Translations under genes and position numbers: made by a program
DNA from: Chryseosolibacter sp040902445
GTDB taxonomy: Bacteria; Bacteroidota; Bacteroidia; Cytophagales; Cyclobacteriaceae
Assembly (NCBI GenBank): GCA_040902445.1
Contig: JBBDXJ010000293.1
Span: 11,278 to 75,277, forward strand
Direction of reading: 5' to 3'
DNA length: 64,000 bases
Notes under the pieces: generated by a model
What the model saw: the letters and a program-made list of their open reading frames with translations, nothing else
Told to the model about the DNA's origin: nothing
Database searches by the model: none
In this document: positions 60,949 through 64,000 of the stretch, one piece after another
Numbering within the stretch: position 1 is the stretch's first letter
Layout: the number at the start of each line of letters is the position of its first letter

Positions 60949-62358
60949 ATGAGAAAATTCTTGTGCATCACCATCCTTTCCTTCTTTGGATATTTGACAC
61001 TTTCCGCTCAACAGAATGACAATGAAGAAGGAAGGGGTGGGTATAAAACCCGGACGCTCTACAATCTTGAGAAATATTGGGACAGTACCACAGTGCTGAA
61101 GAATCCTCACAAGGGTTGGGAGTTGCGTTACTTTGACAATGGTATAAAGCGATATGGCACTCGTCTGAAACCGGATGATTTTCTGGAAGATTTTCCAGGG
61201 TTGCACACCATCTATCTGCGCCTGGCCTGGTCTTTTCTTGAGCCGGAAGAAGGAAAATTTAACTGGCAGGTTATTGATACGGTTATCAACAAATGGACCG
61301 CTAAAGGATATAAAATATCTTTCAGGATCACGTGTAAGGAAACCATCGAAACTGCATTTGCGACTCCCGAGTGGGTAAAAAATGCCGGAGCCAGGGGCAG
61401 CTTTCGTTCTGAAAGCAGGTTGAAGTGTTGGGCCCCAGATTACGGAGATCCCGTCTTTTTACAAAAGCTCGAAAACTTTCACAAAGCTTTCGCTGCGAGG
61501 TATGCCCAGCAACACTGGTTGGAATATATCGACATAGGAAGTATCGGTGAATGGGGCGAAGGCCACACCGCTTATTCCGGATGGTATGATGTGCCGGTGG
61601 AAGTAATTAAAAAACATATCGACGTCCACAGGAAATACTATCCAGATAATATACTCATCCTCAGTGACGATTACCTGGGCCAACGCGATAAGGACGATGG
61701 CGCCGATCGGGAATTACTGGAATATGCGATGAAAAATAAGCTGGGGTTCAGAGACGATAGCTCCGGTGTAAACTGGTACGTGGTACTTGGATTTGGTTAC
61801 GCCAATATCCGCAGTCCTGAGATCTTTGATCTTGTTTGGGAAAACATACCGGTGGTACTGGAAAGTGACCATTATTCCAGCGTGGAGAAATATAAATTAT
61901 GGGATGGGGGAAAACGTTTCGAGAAAGGTATGGAGGAAACCCATGCATCCATCATCGCATTCCATCACTGGTCCCGGGAATGGCTTGCTGAAAACAGAAC
62001 CGTTGCGGAAAAGCTGGCGAACAAATGCGGTTACTGGTATTTTCCTAAATATGCCGTTCTCCCAGACACCCTGCGAAAGAATTCAGATAAAAATTACCTG
62101 AAGATGACCTGGGAAAACCATGGTGTCGCCCCGGCCTATCATAAATATGACGCGCGCCTGCAGCTCATGAATAAACAACCCGGTAAAACGTTTTTCCTGG
62201 AACTTTCCGAATCAAACAATCGCAAATGGATGCCAGGCAGGGTCGTGGGAGATCCCCTCTCCCCAGTCCCCGTTCGTCAAGTTAATCCTACCTGTGATCA
62301 AAGTAATTATCCTGACTATCGGCAAAGCCGTTCATTTGAGAAGAAAGATTTCGAATGA
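60949..62358 (+). CDS. GH42-like/DUF4832 secreted glycosidase, C-terminus possibly frameshifted
   Basis: 469 residues, signal peptide MRKFLCITILSFFGYLTLSA. The catalytic TIM barrel shows NPHKGWELRYFDNG, LRLAWSFLEPEEGKFNWQVI, SFRITCKE and IGSIGEWGEGHTAYSG, where the Glu in GEWGEGH could be catalytic. LILSDDYLGQRDKDDG and a DUF4832-type C-terminal beta domain (LKMTWENHGVAPAYHKYDAR) follow. After NNRKWMPGRVV the text becomes atypical (PLSPVPVRQVNPTCDQSN). The +1 frame then gives VIILTIGKAVHL...NDLFDVSL to TAA 62378, as expected for the domain end. The last 30 or so codons may therefore have shifted. The sugar substrate is unknown. Confidence 0.78.
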   Translation: MRKFLCITILSFFGYLTLSAQQNDNEEGRGGYKTRTLYNLEKYWDSTTVLKNPHKGWELRYFDNGIKRYGTRLKPDDFLEDFPGLHTIYLRLAWSFLEPEEGKFNWQVIDTVINKWTAKGYKISFRITCKETIETAFATPEWVKNAGARGSFRSESRLKCWAPDYGDPVFLQKLENFHKAFAARYAQQHWLEYIDIGSIGEWGEGHTAYSGWYDVPVEVIKKHIDVHRKYYPDNILILSDDYLGQRDKDDGADRELLEYAMKNKLGFRDDSSGVNWYVVLGFGYANIRSPEIFDLVWENIPVVLESDHYSSVEKYKLWDGGKRFEKGMEETHASIIAFHHWSREWLAENRTVAEKLANKCGYWYFPKYAVLPDTLRKNSDKNYLKMTWENHGVAPAYHKYDARLQLMNKQPGKTFFLELSESNNRKWMPGRVVGDPLSPVPVRQVNPTCDQSNYPDYRQSRSFEKKDFE

Positions 62359-62390
62359 TCTCTTTGATGTATCACTTTAAAATTAACGCT

Positions 62391-62861
62391 ATGCTTCAAA
62401 ATGCCAGTAAACCTTTAGCGATCAGATCGCTTGCGCTCGTTGCGGTTTGCGCAACCTTGATTTCTTTTTCAGCTAAAATCGGTGGCGATAGCTTTACCAT
62501 TTACCTGAACGACAAGCTGATGCTTCAGCAGGACGTGACACCCGATGCCGGTGTCAGGAACTTTTCTCTCAATGTCAACAATGGTGATGACGTTTTAAAG
62601 ATCCATTACAGCCATTGCGGTAAGGTGGGGAGTGGAAGAAGTATTTCCATTAAAAACGACGATAACAAAGTATTGAAAACCTGGAATTTTTCGTCGAACA
62701 CTTCTGCGGTGATGACTTTCAAGGTCAGGGATATTCCCGCAGCGGCTAATGCCGGAAACCAGAAACTTTTTCTCGTTTATTCATCCAAAGAGCTTCCCGA
62801 GGGAAAATTATTGGCTTCGGTCTTGGTGTCAAACGGAAATAAGGCAAGTTTGGGCGAGTAG
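62391..62861 (+). CDS. Secreted hypothetical protein, about 156 residues
   Basis: An open frame begins at 62355, but ATG 62391 gives a good signal peptide (SLALVAVCATLISFSA). It also carries the AACGCTATG start context seen at 52486, 59503 and 60405. The mature protein is rich in beta strands (SFTIYLNDKLMLQQDV, VRNFSLNVNNGDDVLKIHYS, VMTFKVRDIP, NQKLFLVYSSKELPEGKLLA) and has one Cys. I do not recognise a family. It resembles small sandwich-fold proteins secreted in Bacteroidota. It follows the glycosidase gene and could share its transcript. Confidence 0.65.
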   Translation: MLQNASKPLAIRSLALVAVCATLISFSAKIGGDSFTIYLNDKLMLQQDVTPDAGVRNFSLNVNNGDDVLKIHYSHCGKVGSGRSISIKNDDNKVLKTWNFSSNTSAVMTFKVRDIPAAANAGNQKLFLVYSSKELPEGKLLASVLVSNGNKASLGE

Positions 62862-62863
62862 CT

Positions 62864-63101
62864 AAATCAATTTTGGCAATTAGACAATTTTGCTTTAGTC
62901 GTCGCGCGGGTCTCTCGATGTGAACGTTTCTTAAACCACTCATCTGATAAATGTCTTTGATCTGCATTCCAAAACTAATGGCTTTTTATGATGAAATTAA
63001 CAGACGCGTCCTTTTGGTTCCATCCACACTTAGAGACCTGCGCAACTTATTAGAACCAAATTGCCCAATTGTTCAATTGCTTAATTGACAAAATTGATTT
63101 T
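62864..63101. repeat. Imperfect inverted repeat flanking a 170-bp segment
   Basis: AAATCAATTTTGGCAATTAG (from 62864) and the reverse complement of 63067-63101 (AAATCAATTTTGTCAATTAA) match over about 25 of 30 bases. The segment between holds no supported gene. This could be a small MITE-like element or a repeat pair placed between two genes. Confidence 0.45.
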
Positions 63102-63513
63102 AAGCGGTACGCTTCAATAGTGTTTCCAGTGAATTGCATAATCCCCGGAAATCATTGTGCTTGTGAAGAAACTGGTTCGCGCCCAGCGCGGCATATTCTT
63201 CCGTTTCGCTCGGATTTATTTTGGTGGAGTACATTACCACCGGAACAGTTTCGAGTTTTTTGTTCTGACGAAGTGCGGCCAACACGCTCTTGCCATCCAT
63301 CCTTGGCATATGAATATCCAGAAAAATATAATCCGGTACGATCGCATCGCGGAGTATATTCAACGCTTCTTTCGCGTCGCGGGCCAGCAAACATTTAGCT
63401 AACGGATTAACGGTTTTAACAGCCTTGTAAAATATTTCCAGATCCTCCGGATCATCATCTATATTCAGCACGACCATACCATCCTGTTTTAAAACTGATT
63501 TCTTACTAATCAT
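63100..63513 (-). CDS. Single-domain response regulator (CheY-like)
   Basis: 137 residues: one receiver domain only. Visible sites are NIDDDPED (acidic pocket), the phospho-acceptor Asp 66 in IFLDIHMPRMDG, the Thr in VVMYSTK and the Lys in FLHKHNDF. An alternative start is Met 13 (63477), near the first strand. There is no output domain, so it should act through protein contacts. No kinase gene is adjacent, and single-domain regulators of this kind are common in Bacteroidota and often work with hybrid kinases elsewhere. Confidence 0.88.
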   Translation of the reverse strand: MISKKSVLKQDGMVVLNIDDDPEDLEIFYKAVKTVNPLAKCLLARDAKEALNILRDAIVPDYIFLDIHMPRMDGKSVLAALRQNKKLETVPVVMYSTKINPSETEEYAALGANQFLHKHNDFRGLCNSLETLLKRTA

Positions 63514-63680
63514 ATGCCATCCCTGTTTAACCAGCGCTAATACTTCAAGTTATCTTCAGCAACGGTTTTAAAAAAGATTCTTGCAGATAATCAGGGTAAA
63601 CTGAATTTAAATCAGATGAGTGGCCAAGGGATTTTTCATTTTAAAAAAAATGAAGCGGGTGTAAAAGAGTTCTGAACCGG

Positions 63681-64000
63681 CTATTCTCCGTCGCTTGAAG
63701 TTTGTTTTGTAGTTTGAGGAAAATGAAGGTTAACATTATTATGCATTGTGTACAGGCGATACTGAGTCCCATCGTGGACCATAATGCCGCTGGATTTGTT
63801 TTCTTCCAATATCGGGTTCTCCGGGAATTTGGTCCACACGATCAGGTCTTTTGACGCAGCCACATCGGTATTCCATACACTCCAATCTTCGGTTGGCGTA
63901 CCGTGGTAATACGCATAATAGTAATCCCCGTAACGAATGATCTGGTTTAACGCCACTCCGAACTTATCGTAGCTTTCCGGACCCTTTTTGATCACCGCCT
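63681..64000 (-). CDS. GH43-like beta-propeller glycosidase, C-terminal part (5' end outside window)
   Basis: The frame continues past the window edge at 64000, so only about 106 C-terminal residues are seen. FGVALNQIIRYGDYYYAYYH, DWSVWNTDVAASKDLIVWTK, NPILEENKSSGIMVHDG and QYRLYTMHN match the blade pattern of GH43/GH32/GH130-type five-bladed propellers (GxYYxYY, SxDLxxWxK, NP). A catalytic residue cannot be placed in this part. The GTG at 63995 is internal and not the real start. Confidence 0.7.
   Translation of the reverse strand, partial: AVIKKGPESYDKFGVALNQIIRYGDYYYAYYHGTPTEDWSVWNTDVAASKDLIVWTKFPENPILEENKSSGIMVHDGTQYRLYTMHNNVNLHFPQTTKQTSSDGE

Overview
The window looks like a chromosomal segment of a Bacteroidota bacterium, probably of the Cytophagales/Chitinophagales kind. 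The signs are several orphan FtsX/MacB-type permeases of about 800 residues, a LytS-type histidine kinase paired with a LytTR regulator, many lipoproteins with a short lipobox, A-rich rather than Shine-Dalgarno leaders, and a lysine/alanine-rich DNA-binding protein carrying a SWIB domain. No phage, plasmid or CRISPR features were seen. The only clear mobile element is one IS110-family copy.

Layout. 0-5 kb: the end of a phosphotriesterase-family hydrolase and a full-length Lhr helicase. 5-17 kb: three large FtsX-type permeases, an amidohydrolase gene killed by one in-frame stop, a sugar-isomerase-like protein and a LysR regulator. 17-18 kb: small membrane and SRPBCC proteins on the minus strand. 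18.4-25 kb: a tight six-gene operon (RidA, ceramidase-like lipoprotein, class III aminotransferase, MFS permease, 3-hydroxyacyl-CoA dehydrogenase-like protein, M19 dipeptidase) that looks like a catabolic unit for an amino-containing compound. 25-31 kb: a decayed permease, an intact amidohydrolase lipoprotein and a lipoprotein with one CxxCH haem motif.

31.3-40.6 kb is the most interesting region: seven tightly coupled minus-strand genes in the order of a hydrogenase-4/formate-hydrogenlyase membrane complex, with two HyfB-type subunits. The large subunit lacks all four NiFe cysteines, and the small subunit lacks all but one ligand of the N2-type Fe-S cluster. The proton-pumping membrane arm looks intact. 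A divergent Crp/Fnr-type regulator lies next to it, and a perfect TTGAT-N4-ATCAA palindrome sits between them.

42-49 kb: an MFS transporter, an arylsulfotransferase divergent from a PAPS-type sulfotransferase, a kelch-like protein, a LytS/LytTR two-component system and tRNA-Lys(CUU). 49.8-51.4 kb: an IS110/IS1111-type element inserted in the loop of a dispersed hairpin repeat, with a structured non-coding segment that may be its bridge RNA. 51.7-58 kb: copper handling (HMA-AraC regulator, CopA, His-rich barrel protein, CopZ-like protein, Cu/Zn superoxide dismutase). 58-60 kb: a cluster of broken genes. 59.5-64 kb: a 30-residue Lys/Ala peptide gene, its SWIB-containing relative, a GH42/DUF4832-like glycosidase, a secreted protein, a single-domain response regulator and the end of a GH43-like protein.

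At least two dispersed intergenic repeat families are present. One forms a hairpin whose arms vary in a compensating way between copies.
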